This document shows, one piece after another, positions 1 through 11,803 of a stretch of DNA of 64,000 nt; positions within the stretch are counted from its first letter, which is position 1; each line of letters opens with the position of its first letter. A model generated the notes under the pieces. The model saw only the letters and a list, made by a program, of their open reading frames with translations. It was not told the origin of the DNA and did not search any database. The position numbers were made by a program, and so were the translations under genes. Source of the DNA: Dryas octopetala (taxonomy: Eukaryota > Streptophyta > Magnoliopsida > Rosales > Rosaceae). The stretch spans positions 32,631,475 through 32,695,474 of the forward strand of contig OY992832.1 in assembly GCA_963921425.1 (NCBI GenBank), in the 5' to 3' direction.

Positions 1-813
1 GGTAGCCGGGATAGTCATCCTTGCAGAAGGGCACAGTTTGATTGAGAAGCAGCCCTATCTTTTGTGCTTTCCTTACTAAATCCCACTCGTTGTAAGGGTG
101 ACCCTCTTTGTGGCTTACATGAATCTCCCCTCCCTCTTTTCTCAAAAGCACTTTGCTATTCTTCAGAAAACCCTTTACCAATCTCTTGTTCAACCTGTTT
201 CACATAACAATTTACATAATCATAATCATAATAATCATCCTCATCAATCATCAAATGGGAAGTTAAAAGACAATGAATTTTAGAAGGTTAACTGGATTTG
301 GCAGTAGCTTTCCTCCCGGAAGAGAAAGCCAACATGAGGGAAGTTGTAGACAATCCTGTCGAACCTCTGAGTGCTGAGGAAAAAGTGTTGACTCATGTTG
401 TTGGCGTCCACTCCGTAAAGCACTATGCAGCCCCTTTCTTCAAGCTCCCTCACATTTCCTATTGCGTTACTGTACTTGCTAGCTATCTTCTCTGCACTTA
501 ATAGTATCAAATCGATGAATTTTTGAAACAAACAAACAAACACACAAAAGAAAAATGATGGTAAAAGTAAAAGAGGTACATATGATAACATACCCTGGGA
601 ATCGAGAGAAGTTGCGACCATGTTGCAGGCAGATCCGAAGTGGGTTGCTAAAGAAAGAGAGAAGGAGAAGTCTCCTTCTCCAACCAACAATATTCTATGC
701 TTCGATGAGTAGTGCTTTCTCCATTTCTCTTCCGATTCTTCTTCTTCTTCATCATCATCCGTTTCCATGTCTGATTCCCTTTCTTGGTATTCTTCTGCTT
801 CTTCTTTTCCCAT
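1..813 (-). CDS. BMT5-like (DUF2431) rRNA uridine methyltransferase family protein, 5' part
   Basis: Three exons read on the minus strand: 813-594, 491-293 and 194-1, the last continuing off the window. All junctions are GT-AG and keep one frame. The start at 813 opens an acidic low-complexity leader (many E and D). The Rossmann-like core follows with the family motif LLVGEGDFSFSLSLA, then VATSLDSQ, LYGVDANNM, FDRIVYNFPHVGF and, in exon 3, LVKGFLKNSKVLL and GEIHVSHK. These match the DUF2431 family, whose yeast member Bmt5 methylates a uridine N3 in 25S rRNA; GEGDFSF is the predicted SAM-binding loop. An in-frame upstream ATG at 936 exists but adds unconserved sequence. The rRNA methyltransferase role is inferred from the family; plant members are mostly uncharacterised. 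No lesion is visible in the part seen. Confidence 0.88.
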
Positions 814-1091
814 TCTGAATTTTCTGATGATGATGATGATTATGGCTGTTTGGACTTTCTTACTTCCCAACCAGTCAACACTAAGCACGATGAATGCATT
901 ATGTATTCTTTTGAGGAACCCAACTGTATATATCACATTATCACCACATTTACCTCTTCAGTCTTCCCACTACACACTTTCGACTTCCCCCTTCACCCTT
1001 ATACCCGTAATCGTATCCTCCTCTGTTTCTGTCTTTTTTACTTTTATTCTTTTTCTCATTCTGTTTCGACGATGATTGATCCAAAGGTTTA

Positions 1092-1330
1092 ATTTCATTT
1101 CAGTATCTCAAGTTTGATTCAAATTTCAATTTAGTACCTCATATTTAAAATCTTGCAATGTCATATCTCATCTTTCTGATTTGTTGCAATGTCATACTTC
1201 CGTTAGTATGATTGTTAAGAGATCTCTTTAATGCTGATGTGGCACTTACATGACACTCCCACAATACTGACTGGATACCACGTGGTCTGACAACATAACA
1301 CATTATGCCACATGGCATAAAAAATAATTT
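1092..1330. repeat. TIR-like repeat fragment beside the BMT5-like gene
   Basis: This stretch has the same order of short phrases as the long TIRs further right: 'tagtacctca', a 'gttag' block and a 'tgtggca' block. It looks like one degraded arm of the same broad class of non-autonomous DNA elements. No opposite arm was found nearby. Confidence 0.35.
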
Positions 1331-2632
1331 AAAATCTACAAATTGAAAGAAAAAAATTAATAATTATGTGTCATGTTTCTAGGTTTTTAATTATTTTTAG
1401 GGTTAATTTCATTTATATCTCATAACTATACATCACTTATCAACTGGGTACTTCTGGTTCAAAAACTTTCATTCGGATATCTCAACTTCAATATTTCGTC
1501 AAATAAGTACCTCTATTACTTTGACCGTTAACTGCTGAGTTGGCGCTGACAAGGCATACGTGGACCCCACCATTAAATTTTGACTTGTCTTATAGAAATA
1601 GCCACATGTACAAAAATTAATATAAAAAAATCAAAAAACCCATTAAAATTATATTAAATAGAAAAAAAAAGACAAAAAAAAAAAAAAAACCAGCCCCCCC
1701 TACCCGACTTCACCACCCTACCCAGCCCCCTCCCTCCCCCTTCCTCCCCTACCCATCCCCGCCACTACCCCCAACCCACCCAACCTCACCCAGCCCTTTA
1801 AACCCACCAAACCAGAAAGCTCTCCAACACATTCAACACAACCCAATACAAATCTTGGATCAAGCATCTCGATTTCTCAAGTTCTTCAAACTCTCAAGCA
1901 AATTGTTCCTTTTGTTTTAGCTCTTCTAGGATCTCTTTTTTTTTTTTTTTTTGTATCGATTTATTCTAGTTTAATCCTTGTTTTCGTGACTTTTCATTAT
2001 GAGATTTGTTGTTAGAACTGCAATTGTTATCCAATTTCGTAATAATCAGATTATTCACACCTTTTTTATTAAAATTCATTACTTTTTTTCGCACCCGATT
2101 TTCCAAGTTATCATTCATCGCATCTTTAATTTTGATCATACAATCATCGTTTCACCGAATGAGTAAAGTCTTTGAGGATCAAGGAAATTGAACTTAGGTG
2201 AGGTAGTTGTTCTTTACTTGTCGCATAATTATTTGGTCAGAAGTTAGTTAATTCACAGCACAAATAAGCAATTCAATACAAAGCAACCAACACATTACAT
2301 TCTGTAAACCAGCCATCTCGGCCGTGTAGTAGCACGCCCGCAATCATATAAAAGGACTACTAGTGTTTTAAGTAAATTTTCCGGCTAGTCTTGCCGTGAT
2401 TTTTGTAAGTAACGGGTTTCTAACAACATCACAACCATATTGCTACCAAACATCATAGTTTAGGTTCTATTCCACATAAAAATATATAAGATAAAAATAT
2501 ATATTTTGACCTCCTTAAATCTCTAATTCATCTTCAATAACAATATATAAACTAAATATTATATTACTAATTTAAACTAAAATGTAATATAATAAATAAA
2601 TTATAGTATAATACTAATATAAATCAAGTTCG

Positions 2633-4019
2633 AAATTACAATTTAATACCTCAACTTTACCTCAGATTTCAAGTCAGTACCTCAAGTTTAAAAACTTGCA
2701 TGTCAGTACCTCAACTTTCATTTCGTTGCAATTACATACCTCCGTTAGCTTTTCCGTCTGTCCGACCGTTAAACGCTTACGTGGCACGGTGACGTGGCTT
2801 TAAAAAATGCCACATAGACAAAAAAAAATAATAAACTTTTTAAAAATAAAATAAATAATTATAAAAAACAAAAAAAATAAAAAACCCTAATAATTAAATT
2901 ATAAAAAACCAAAAAACATTTATTTTATTTATTTCATTTCTCTCCATTTCTGAGCCGCTGCCACCGCCCCCCCCCCCCCCCCCAATCTTCTTCTTCTTCT
3001 TCTTCTTCTTCTTCTTCTTCTTCCTCTTCCCTAACAAATTAACCCAAAACCATAAAAAAAATCAACAAAAATCATCAAAATAAATCAACACAAATCAACC
3101 CAAAATCCATTTCCAGTACACCCAAACCCACAACCCCTCCTTCTTCCCCACCCAGCAACCCCTTCTCCTGCCCCAACCAACAGCCACTCCCCAAAACCCG
3201 AGCAACCCTCCTCCCTCCCAGCCACACACCCCGCCGCCAAACCACAACCCAAAACCACCACCTGAGACCCACACAAATCAACCATCCTCCCTCCATTGTG
3301 CTTTTGCAACTCAAAACCAGAGACCCACAATGCACCACCCGAGACCCACTCGAGCAACCCTCCTCTCTCCCATCCACACACCTTGCCGCTGAACCACCAC
3401 CCAAGCAACCCTCCCTCCCAGCCACACAAATCAACCCACCACCCACCACCCGAAACCCCAAAACCCGAGGCACCCAAGACCCACCAGTCACCGGAGAAAG
3501 AGAAAGGAAGAAGATGAGGGTGGTCTCGCTAGAGATGGGCGTCGGAGAAAGAGATCGGGAAGAGAGAGAAGTGAGAAGAGAGAAGAGACAATCGCAGAGG
3601 GGGGAACCCGAGACCCACCAGTCACAGGAGAAAGAGAGAGGAAAAAGATGAGGGATGGTCTCGCTGGAGAAAGAGTGACAGAAGCGGGGGGGGGGGGGGG
3701 GCGGCTGAGAGATAAGAGAAATGAAATAAATAAAATAAATGTTTTTTTGTTTTTTATAATTTAATTATTAGGGTTTTTAATTTTTTTGTTTTTTATAATT
3801 ATTTATTTTATTTTTAAAAAGTTTATTTTTTTTTCTATGTGGCATTTTTTAAAGCCACGTCATCGTGCCACGTAAGCGTTTAACGGTCTGACAGACGGAA
3901 AAGCTAACGGAGGTATGTAATTGCAACAAAATGAAAGTTGAGGTACTGACATGCAACTTTTTAAACTTGAGGTACTAACTTGAAATCCGAGGTAAAGTTA
4001 AGGTATTAAATTATAATTT
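2633..4019. mobile_element. Non-autonomous TIR element with about 345-bp arms and a C-rich centre
   Basis: The left arm (about 2633-2990) and right arm (about 3680-4019) are reverse complements. Shared phrases are 'aatttaatacct', 'cgttgcaattacatacctcc' and 'ttttccgtctg', and the arms reach to a C17 run at about 2970 that pairs with a G run at about 3685. The centre holds a (TTC)n tract (about 2988-3022) and C/A-rich sequence with open frames on both strands, which I read as composition effects. It lies directly against another TIR fragment at 4023. No target duplication could be matched. Confidence 0.75.
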
Positions 4020-4022
4020 ACT

Positions 4023-4134
4023 CTAATTTCATTTATATCCCATAACTATACATCACTTATCAACTGAGTACCTCTGGTTCAAAAAATTCATTCGGGTACC
4101 TCAACTTCAATATTTCGTCAACTAAGTACCTCTG
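4023..4134 (+). repeat. Truncated copy of the outer TIR
   Basis: About 110 bp nearly match the left arm at 1400 in the same orientation (aatttcatttatat, catcacttatcaactg, aatatttcgtcaac). The copy stops at 4134, exactly where the large inverted repeat begins, so that rearrangement cut it. Confidence 0.7.
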
Positions 4135-5950
4135 TGACTGAAGGCAGTTAAGGCAGAAAATTTTGTGCGAAAATGCAAAGTAATTCTTTTTAGATTTCTT
4201 TCTTGGAACCCAATTGATGTTATGTGTATTTGGGAAGTATCTAGAGGGATCTAGGTTTATTTTTTAAGGTCTAATCCTATTTTTGTTAAGATTTTGGGTG
4301 CCAAACCATCAATGACAACTCATCATAAGAATAATCCAAGTCCAACAAGGAAAGTCTTTACCAAAGAAGAAAAGGATTTGTTTCTTATTAAAGGAAGGAG
4401 ATCATCATCTTTGGGGTTCTTTTTTGGGGAAGAAAAGGGAGACAAGAAGTGGCTGCCATCCTTGTTTTCTACCATCCGTCGTCATAGTTCATAAGTTTTT
4501 AATGCTTTCTAGGTTTTTAATTATGTTTTTCTTTAAACATGAGCAACTAAACTCTTTTTCTAGGGATAGGATGATGCCCTAGCATGAATGTTTATGGTTT
4601 TAATAATTATTTAATGGATTTTTAGTTTCTTTTAGATGAATGCTTAATCACTGTTTTAATTGTTGCTATTTGTTAAGTTCTTTGACTGCGCACCTTAGGG
4701 CTTTGCATCTAGTAAATTTGAAGTTGAATTTGAGGCTGAGAGGCAATATAATTTGAATTAGCTTCTTGTGGTTGGGTGTGGTAAATTACATTGTTGCTCG
4801 AGAGAGAATAATGATTTGCTTGGTTCTCTTGTTTTCTAGAGCGTAATGAATCCTATTTGTTAAATTTGTGCCTGAGAAGAATAAATTGCATGTTAGGGTA
4901 TACGACCTTTGCCTGGAGAAGGAAAGAATCATGCACTTAAGGAAAACTATGGTCTAAGTGTCTGAGAGGAACTTAGATACGAGAATTATCATCTAAAGAA
5001 TTCAAAGAATTTGTTGAATGTATTAAAACCTAAACTGGATTGCTTGTGGTTGATTCCGAATCCCTAGTTCTTCCAATTGACTGTTAAACCATAATCTTTT
5101 ATTTTCATTAGTTTACTTATTGTTCTTGATCCTTGTTTTTAATTGTTGCATTTTCATTTGCTCTCATCATAAATCGTCACAATAATCTTTTCAAATTCAT
5201 TTTTAATTTTCAAGTTGTGTTTATTTTTATTAGATCTAAATAAGGAATTTAAGTTTTTGAATTAAATTAAAAATCCTTGTGGGTACGACAACCTTTTTTT
5301 TCCATATACTATATTACATCCACCCTGTATACTTGCAGGAAATTCACCAATCAAATTCAACTTCAAATTTACTAGATGCAAAGCCCTAAGGTGCGCAGTC
5401 AAAGAACTTAACAAATAGCAACATTTAAACAGTGATTAAGCATTCATCTAAAAGAAACTAAAAATCCATTAAATAAATATTAAAAACCATAAACATTCAT
5501 GCTAGGGCATCATCATATCCCTAGAAAAAGAGTTTAGTTGCTCATGTTTAAAGAAAACATAATTAAAAACCTAGAAAGCATTAAAAACTTATGAACTATG
5601 ACGACGGATGGTAGAAAACAAGGATGGCAGCCACTTCTTGTCTCCCTTTTCTTCCCCAAAAAAAGAACCCCAAAGATGATGATCTCCTTCTTTTAAATAA
5701 GAAACAAATCCTTTTCTTCTTTGGTAAAGACTTTCCTTGTTGGACTTGGATTATTCTTATGATGAGTTGTCATTGATGGTTTGGCACCCAAAATCCCAAC
5801 AAAAATAGGATTAGACCTTAAAAAATAAACCTAGATCCCTCTAGATACTTCCCAAATACACATAACATCAATTGGGTTCCAAGAAAGAAATCTAAAAAGA
5901 ATTACTTTGCATTTTCGCACAAAATTTTCTGCCTGAACTGCCTTCAGTCA
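4135..5950. repeat. Large inverted repeat: two 600-bp arms with a 617-bp spacer
   Basis: Arm 1 (4135-4733) and arm 2 (5351-5950) are reverse complements at roughly 97-98% identity by eye, for example 'aaggatttgtttcttatt' facing its complement near 5700. The spacer (4734-5350) resembles plant Gypsy-type LTR or leader sequence, including 'ccttgtgggtacgacaac'. Sequence past arm 2 (5951-6162) also reads like LTR. This is either a real foldback rearrangement of a retroelement end or an assembly artefact; the gap starts 213 bp later. Confidence 0.85.
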
Positions 5951-6162
5951 AATAGCCATAACTTCTCCTAGAAAAATGCAAATCACGAACCGTAAAATTC
6001 CTCGGAAAGCTAACATCCGTATCTTTCCAACGGTATAGGGCACTACATCTGGTTTGCTCCGAGGAGGTGCAGTTTATTCCGCGAACTTGACTGATTTGCC
6101 CAGTAATTTCCACTTCAAAAATATCCCTTTTGCTTTGTTTTCTCCTCTTTACTCTTCAAACC

Positions 6163-6362
6163 NNNNNNNNNNNNNNNNNNNNNNNNNNNNNNNNNNNNNN
6201 NNNNNNNNNNNNNNNNNNNNNNNNNNNNNNNNNNNNNNNNNNNNNNNNNNNNNNNNNNNNNNNNNNNNNNNNNNNNNNNNNNNNNNNNNNNNNNNNNNNN
6301 NNNNNNNNNNNNNNNNNNNNNNNNNNNNNNNNNNNNNNNNNNNNNNNNNNNNNNNNNNNNNN
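6163..6362. other. Assembly gap of 200 N
   Basis: A run of exactly 200 N, typical of a scaffold gap of unknown true size. Features on either side should not be assumed contiguous. Confidence 0.99.
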
Positions 6363-9017
6363 CCTGAGACTATAATACCCCTTACCCCGAGTATTATATT
6401 CTCAAGCTCTCTAAAACGAGTTAAGCCTTTTTTGTTGAAGAACTCGGGTTGGGTCAGAGTAGTAAGAATACAACGGAAGAAATTATTGAATATGCCTCAA
6501 GTTATAAATAATAGTAAAGAGTTCCAACCCGTGAGGGTTATGCGTTTCAAATACACTAACCCTAATGCTACATAATAAAACAGTAGAGAAACAGATATGT
6601 CAGGATAGTCCAACCCACGCCAGAGTGATTCAGTCTTCAACAAAGTGGTGCAACAAATTGGACTTATGGATAGCCATTGGGATATGCCACCTACGAGGAT
6701 GAAAGAGAAACACCACCACAGATCCAAAGAAAGGATCTAAACCAGATAGCAAGGCTGAAACTGACAAACTGCAAGTGCCACACCCACGACCTCAATCTTG
6801 GTCTTCAACAACTGGATTATCTGCACTCACAAGAGTACAGTAGGGGGTAAGCGTCACATACGTTCATCGCTTCCCCTTAAGGGAAAATCCTGGTTAGGTT
6901 TGAAACAATACTCGAAAATATAGGATTTCAAGGAAAACAGTTTAAAAGCAATGCACACCCAAAAACAGGGTATCAACACCATTAATATTGTAACCAAAGC
7001 TAGTAATGATAAAGATAATTATGCCAATAATCAGTGAGTAAAGCCTTTGCATGCTCATATATCTTTTTCAGTGAAAATCCTTCCTGTCCACGTGACATAG
7101 TTCAGAAACATACCTGCGACCGATCACATACAGGCCAACCGCCAGTATCGGAAATTCAACCACCACCTCGATACTGTGGTGAGAGTATCCATTTACCTGG
7201 TAATACCACATTGGTTAGCCTCCCCAGAAGGACATTCGACTAACCAATCCGTACTTACCCCTCCGGAGGTTTAGGGGATCGAAACCTAAGGTCACAACAC
7301 GTGCCCGTTACTCTCAGGTCGTCTAAGGTATCACACAGAGAAAATCACACAAATATGCCATACAAAAATCATGCACATTCTCTGTGAAAGACATTTTCAT
7401 ATACATATAGTACGAAAATAGGCAGGAAATCCAACAACCGGGATATGGTACCTTCCCCCTACCTGTTTTACCAAAGTGTGTCCCTTGCCTAATCTCTTTC
7501 CTGTGTCTGGGTCCCACTTGTACCTGTTGGGAAACTGGAGATCCGAATCTGACAACAGCAATTAGGAACGTACTAAACGTACTCTCGACCTTGTCTGTTA
7601 AGACCAGGTAAAATCTAGAGATTTGGCACTAGCGTAACTTGCTAGGCTTCTCTAAATTCTTGATCTGGCATGACCTTGCTTCCTAAGGCAAACAGTCATG
7701 TCAGACCGTGTGGTTTCTAAGTTTATTTTAATTTATTATCGAGGGGGTTGATCAGATATGAACCTTACAACGTGACCAGGTCAGTGCATAGGAAAACTGA
7801 GGGACTTCTGGCTTAGTACCCAACGCCTGTATGCTCATGGACTGACCTTAGTCATCACGTTATTTGGTCACCACTGATATGGCCTCAATATTTATTAAGT
7901 TTATTTAATAACAACAGTTAAACCGCGTTTCGTCTATAACCACAACTTAAACGACAGCAGATTAAATAAGCTGGGTTAAGGGTATACCTGTTGAAGACTT
8001 CTCACGGGCAGAGTCTCGGTACTACTAGACTTGCTAAGTAACAAGATTAAAATAGCCTAATTAACAAGAGATTAATTTAACAAAATTTTAGCAGAAATTC
8101 GATAGGGATCAAGAAATTATCTATGGAGCTCAGAAATGATTTTTTTAAAACTTCATCAAAACATAGCCTTCACACTATTAGAATTGAAGAGCTCGTCGCC
8201 ACGATCGCGTAGGCGAAATCGGATCGTCGATCAGAGCTCCAGAACTCAAGATAAACTCAAAATAAGATTGAAGAAGAAAGATAAATTATGAGAGAGGAGA
8301 GAGAAACTCTCTTGGGAAGCGTGCGCTGAGATGGGATGAAGAACCAGCAAGGGGTACGGCACTATTTATAGGGAAGCTTGACTGAGTCAACTCGGTGAAC
8401 TCGTTGACTCAGTGGATGGACTCACCACCAACCGTCGCCACATCTCATGTAGGGATGCTGCCACGTGTCGCGGGCCATGCAGCTGGTTGCACATGTAACC
8501 GTAGGATCAGATGGGCCATGCAAGATCAAACGGCCCAGATCGTGCCACGTGGCGCGATCTAGTGCTTCCTATTTTATTTTTCTTTTCCTATTTTTCTCAA
8601 CTTTAAAAATTAATTAAAAATAACTCGGGCCTCAGAAAAATACCCCAAAAAATACTACGGACTCGTATCGACTAGTACTAATTAACTATGAGGTCAAATT
8701 ACCAATTGGCCTTTTGGAAAAATTTCAGAAATTTCAAGCTCCACCAATTAGGATAAAATGCTTTTTAAAAAAAGAAAATTTGGGAAATTCATAAAATAAT
8801 CTCCCGGACTCGGAATAATATGAGACTTGCACCGTTGGGTTCGTGAGTAAAATTACTACCTTTTAAAGGTCTAACTTGGGTCAAAACCCTAGTCAAAGTT
8901 GGTCAAACAATTAAAGTTCAAGGTGAAAAATACGATTTTCCGCCCAACAATTTCTAGAAAAATTCTAGAAATTAAGGAAAAATTCCAAAATAAATTTGGA
9001 AAATTTTGGGTCTCACA
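6363..9017 (-). mobile_element. Fossil Ty3/Gypsy-type LTR fragment, reverse orientation
   Basis: Read on the minus strand, the element begins TGTGAGACCCAAAATTTTCC at 9017, a usual TG start for this LTR class. A TATA-like 'ctataaatagtgcc' (near 8360) follows, then leader-like sequence down to the gap. No gag or pol frame is present. Its 5' end abuts the C-rich interior of the outer TIR element, so it inserted into that element. It is broken and incomplete. The family call rests on LTR texture, so the lineage (possibly Tekay-like) is uncertain. Confidence 0.5.
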
Positions 9018-10072
9018 CCTGCACAGAGCCACCCAACTGCTGCCTCTCTCACCGACCGCCACCTTCCCCCATGCGTCTTTCCGAACCCCTAGCCCCAACC
9101 CCAGGCCCTCCCTTTCTCTCTCTGCCTTACTCGATCTCTCTCTGCCTCACTTTCTATCCTTTCTCTCTGCCACTAGCAGTTCGTGCCTCTCCTCGTCCCT
9201 CTCCTTTCTCTCTACCTTACCCCACCCCCGACCCCATATCACCATCGAAAGCCAACCCAACCCATAAGCAGCCTCTTCTTGCCCAGCCTAGCGCATACCT
9301 GAGCCGTATCTGTTTTGAGAGCTTGGTTTCTGTTTGGGAGGTTGGTTTCAATTTTGGCAATGAGTTTTTGGTTTCTGTTTGGGAGAGTTTGGGAAAGGGT
9401 GGAAGAGAGGTTGGGGTTAGGTGGGAGGGGGTGCGACGGGCCAGGGGGTTGGGTTTGGGGGGAGGGGTGAGGGAGGTGGAGGGGGTGGCCTGGGTGGGGG
9501 AGGAAGGGGAGGGAGGGTGCTAGGTGGGGTTTAGTTTTTTTTTTTTTTTCAATTTTATATAATTTTAATGGTTTTTTAGATTTTTTTATTAATTTTTGTA
9601 TATGTGGCTTTTTTTTAAAGACAAGTCAACATTTAATGGTGGGTCCACGTGTGCCACGTCAGCGCTACGTAGGCATTTAACGGTAAGACTAACAGAGGTA
9701 CTAAGTTGACGAAATATTAAAGTTGAGGTACCTGAATGAAATTTTTTGAACCAAAGGTACCCAGTTGATAAGTGATGTATAGTTGAGATATATAAATGAA
9801 ATTAACCCTATCTCAAATTATAAAATAACCCAGATTTTGTTTTCTTTATCAAAATCCAGAAATTAACTTGGGTATTTCAGTATTTGACCTTTGGTACTGC
9901 AATATGTGTCCTCATTGCTATTGTATTATTGGGCTGGGTTTGAGAAGACCTTAATGATCAGAAAAAAAAAGAAAAAGATAATATACTACCAAGTCACATA
10001 ATGACGAGAGATAGATGTATAATGCTTTTATATTAAAGTCTTACTCACCCATTATATTGAAGTTTTAATCAA

Positions 10073-11102
10073 GAGAAATTATCAATAACCTTTTTTAATA
10101 TCCCATAAACTATTTTGACTCACTAGTCCCAAATCTTACTTTTATGACCCTTTTACTTGTGAAGTATCCCTTTATATAAAACTTTTTTTTTTTTCTTTCT
10201 CTTCCCCAACCAACCATTCCCTCCCTCCCTCCTCAGCCAACCACTACCCCATCGTCGCCGCACCACTCGTCGTCCCAGCCATCAGCGCCCCCATCCCCCG
10301 TGGCTGTAGTAAACCCAACAAATACAACAAACCCAGTAGATACAGCAAACCCAGCAGATGCAACAACAAATCCAACAAAATTTAATGAAAAAAAAAAACT
10401 CACATCGTCCAGCAAAACCCACAAAAAAAAACCCAACAATACCCTATAAAATGAGTTTTTCTCTAAAAAATCCATATCTGGTTGAATTTGTTGTCTCCAC
10501 ATGGTTGAATTTGTGGTTGCCACATGGTTGTAGCACATTTCACCATGTGGCGACCACAAATTCGACCATGTGGAGACAAAAAATTCGACCAGATCTGGAA
10601 TTTCAAAATTTTTTTGTTTTTGTTTTTTCAAATTTGGGATGGGAGAGAAGATGATAGGTCGCTGGCCGGTGCCTACCACCATCCTCCACCTCCCCCACCG
10701 ACATCTCATCTTTATCTCTCTTTCTCGCTGTCTTTATCTCTCCCCTTCCCTCTCAACCCATTTAGAAAAAAACCTAAATCTAGGTTTCGAATTTTTTATT
10801 TTTATTTTTTCAAATTTGGTTTGTGAGAGAAGACAAAATAGATAGAGAAAGGAGATGATGGGCGTTAGCCAGTGATGAAGGTCGCTCTCCATGGTTGTCA
10901 CAGCCTGCAAGAAGAAGATGAAGGAAGATTTACTCAAACTCACCACATGGTCACCATAAGGATTGTCTGGTGACCACATGCTATTTGTAAAAGGATATTT
11001 TGGTTTGAAAAAAATGCAAAAAGGTCATAAAAGTAAGATTTTGGGCTAGAAGGTAAAAATTGTTCATAAAACATTAAAAGGAATTATTGATTAAAATTTC
11101 TC
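10073..11102. mobile_element. Mutator-like non-autonomous element with 9-bp TSD
   Basis: The element begins GAGAAATT and ends AATTTCTC. Its TIRs are about 110 bp; both contain 'aaatcttacttttatgac'. It is flanked by exact 9-bp direct copies of TTTAATCAA at 10064-10072 and 11103-11111. Nine-base target duplications with long TIRs are the mark of the Mutator superfamily. The interior is C-rich near the left arm (about 10200-10310) and holds a strong hairpin at 10472-10598. No transposase motif is visible in its open frames. Confidence 0.85.
10472..10598. repeat. 58-bp-arm hairpin inside the Mutator-like element
   Basis: The left arm 10472-10529 and right arm 10541-10598 are reverse complements with 6 mismatches in 58 and an 11-nt loop. 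Three mismatches are TG in the left arm facing CG in the right. In RNA these become G-U pairs, so a plus-strand transcript could still fold along nearly the whole length. The shape resembles a small-RNA precursor; expression is unknown. Confidence 0.85.
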
Positions 11103-11803
11103 TTTAATCAAATGGTTGGTCCTAGACTAATCAAACCAATGCAATGAAGTTTCAACTTCATTCCAGAGGACTCGCATTTGAATCACAGGCCTCAAGAAAG
11201 CCTTTTCTGTTAAAAATTTCTTCTTTCAGCTATATACCAAGAAAGCCTTGTTATACAATACTACCAAGAATCATCCCCATTGTGCATAAGCGGACTGAAT
11301 AAATTTTTAGTCAAACGGATTAACGTTATTAAGCATGGCTGTATGGGGAGCAAACGCATTTACAACTTTTTTCCTTTTAGGCTTCTCTTTCTTTATGAAA
11401 TCAGCCAAACAACCTCTCTCGATCTGTATTGATATTACTCTCATATCATTATCATCCAGTAAAATTCACATTCATCATGCACAAAATATAAGAAAACAAC
11501 TATTGAGAACCAGTCAAACTAGAATGCTGTTTACGTATTCTCATGGAAGGGATGTCCATAGCATCTCCAGTTCCAGGACGGTCATAAATATCCCAAGCAC
11601 CATCAAAATAAGTAACACAAGGATATAGTAAGCTGCCTCTCTACCATGGAAAGTCCACCAAACAAGATCCCTCCAGTAGTGCCATTTGCATCTAGTAGCC
11701 TACATCAATTTACCAGAATACCCAACCAATCATACTGTATAGGAGGCTGCAAGAGAGGTCATTTAAGCACAAGCTGAAGATTAATATATCTTACCTGGGA
11801 TCA

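Larger units (their letters stand above)
1400..9808. mobile_element. Outer pair of long TIRs (Mutator-like, non-autonomous) around a nested block
   Basis: The left arm (about 1400-1690) begins GGGTTAATTTCATTTATAT. The right arm (about 9540-9808) is its reverse complement, ending in AAATTAACCC. The arms share some 250 bp, including 'catcacttatcaactggg', 'aatatttcgtcaa' and a run reading acgtggaccc then caccattaaa. Inside each arm the sequence turns A- or T-rich and then C-rich (left, about 1690-1800) or G-rich (right, about 9400-9530). I see no clear target duplication, and a third partial copy of the same TIR lies at 4023, so the two outer arms may come from different insertions. No transposase is visible. 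Confidence 0.6.

Noticed and set aside
3075-3651. Long overlapping open frames on both strands in C-rich sequence
   Set aside because: Pro- and Gly-rich translations with no domain, lying inside the core of a TIR element; composition removes stops on both strands.
6054-6575. Open frame running across the N gap
   Set aside because: Most of the translated length is unknown bases; not evidence of a gene.
8899-9523. Open frames rich in Ser/Leu/Pro and Gly/Val
   Set aside because: Same effect: C-rich then G-rich core of the outer TIR element, no start context, no domain.
10233-10709. 158-codon open frame on the minus strand
   Set aside because: Lies within the Mutator-like element and includes the hairpin arms; repetitive and without a known domain.
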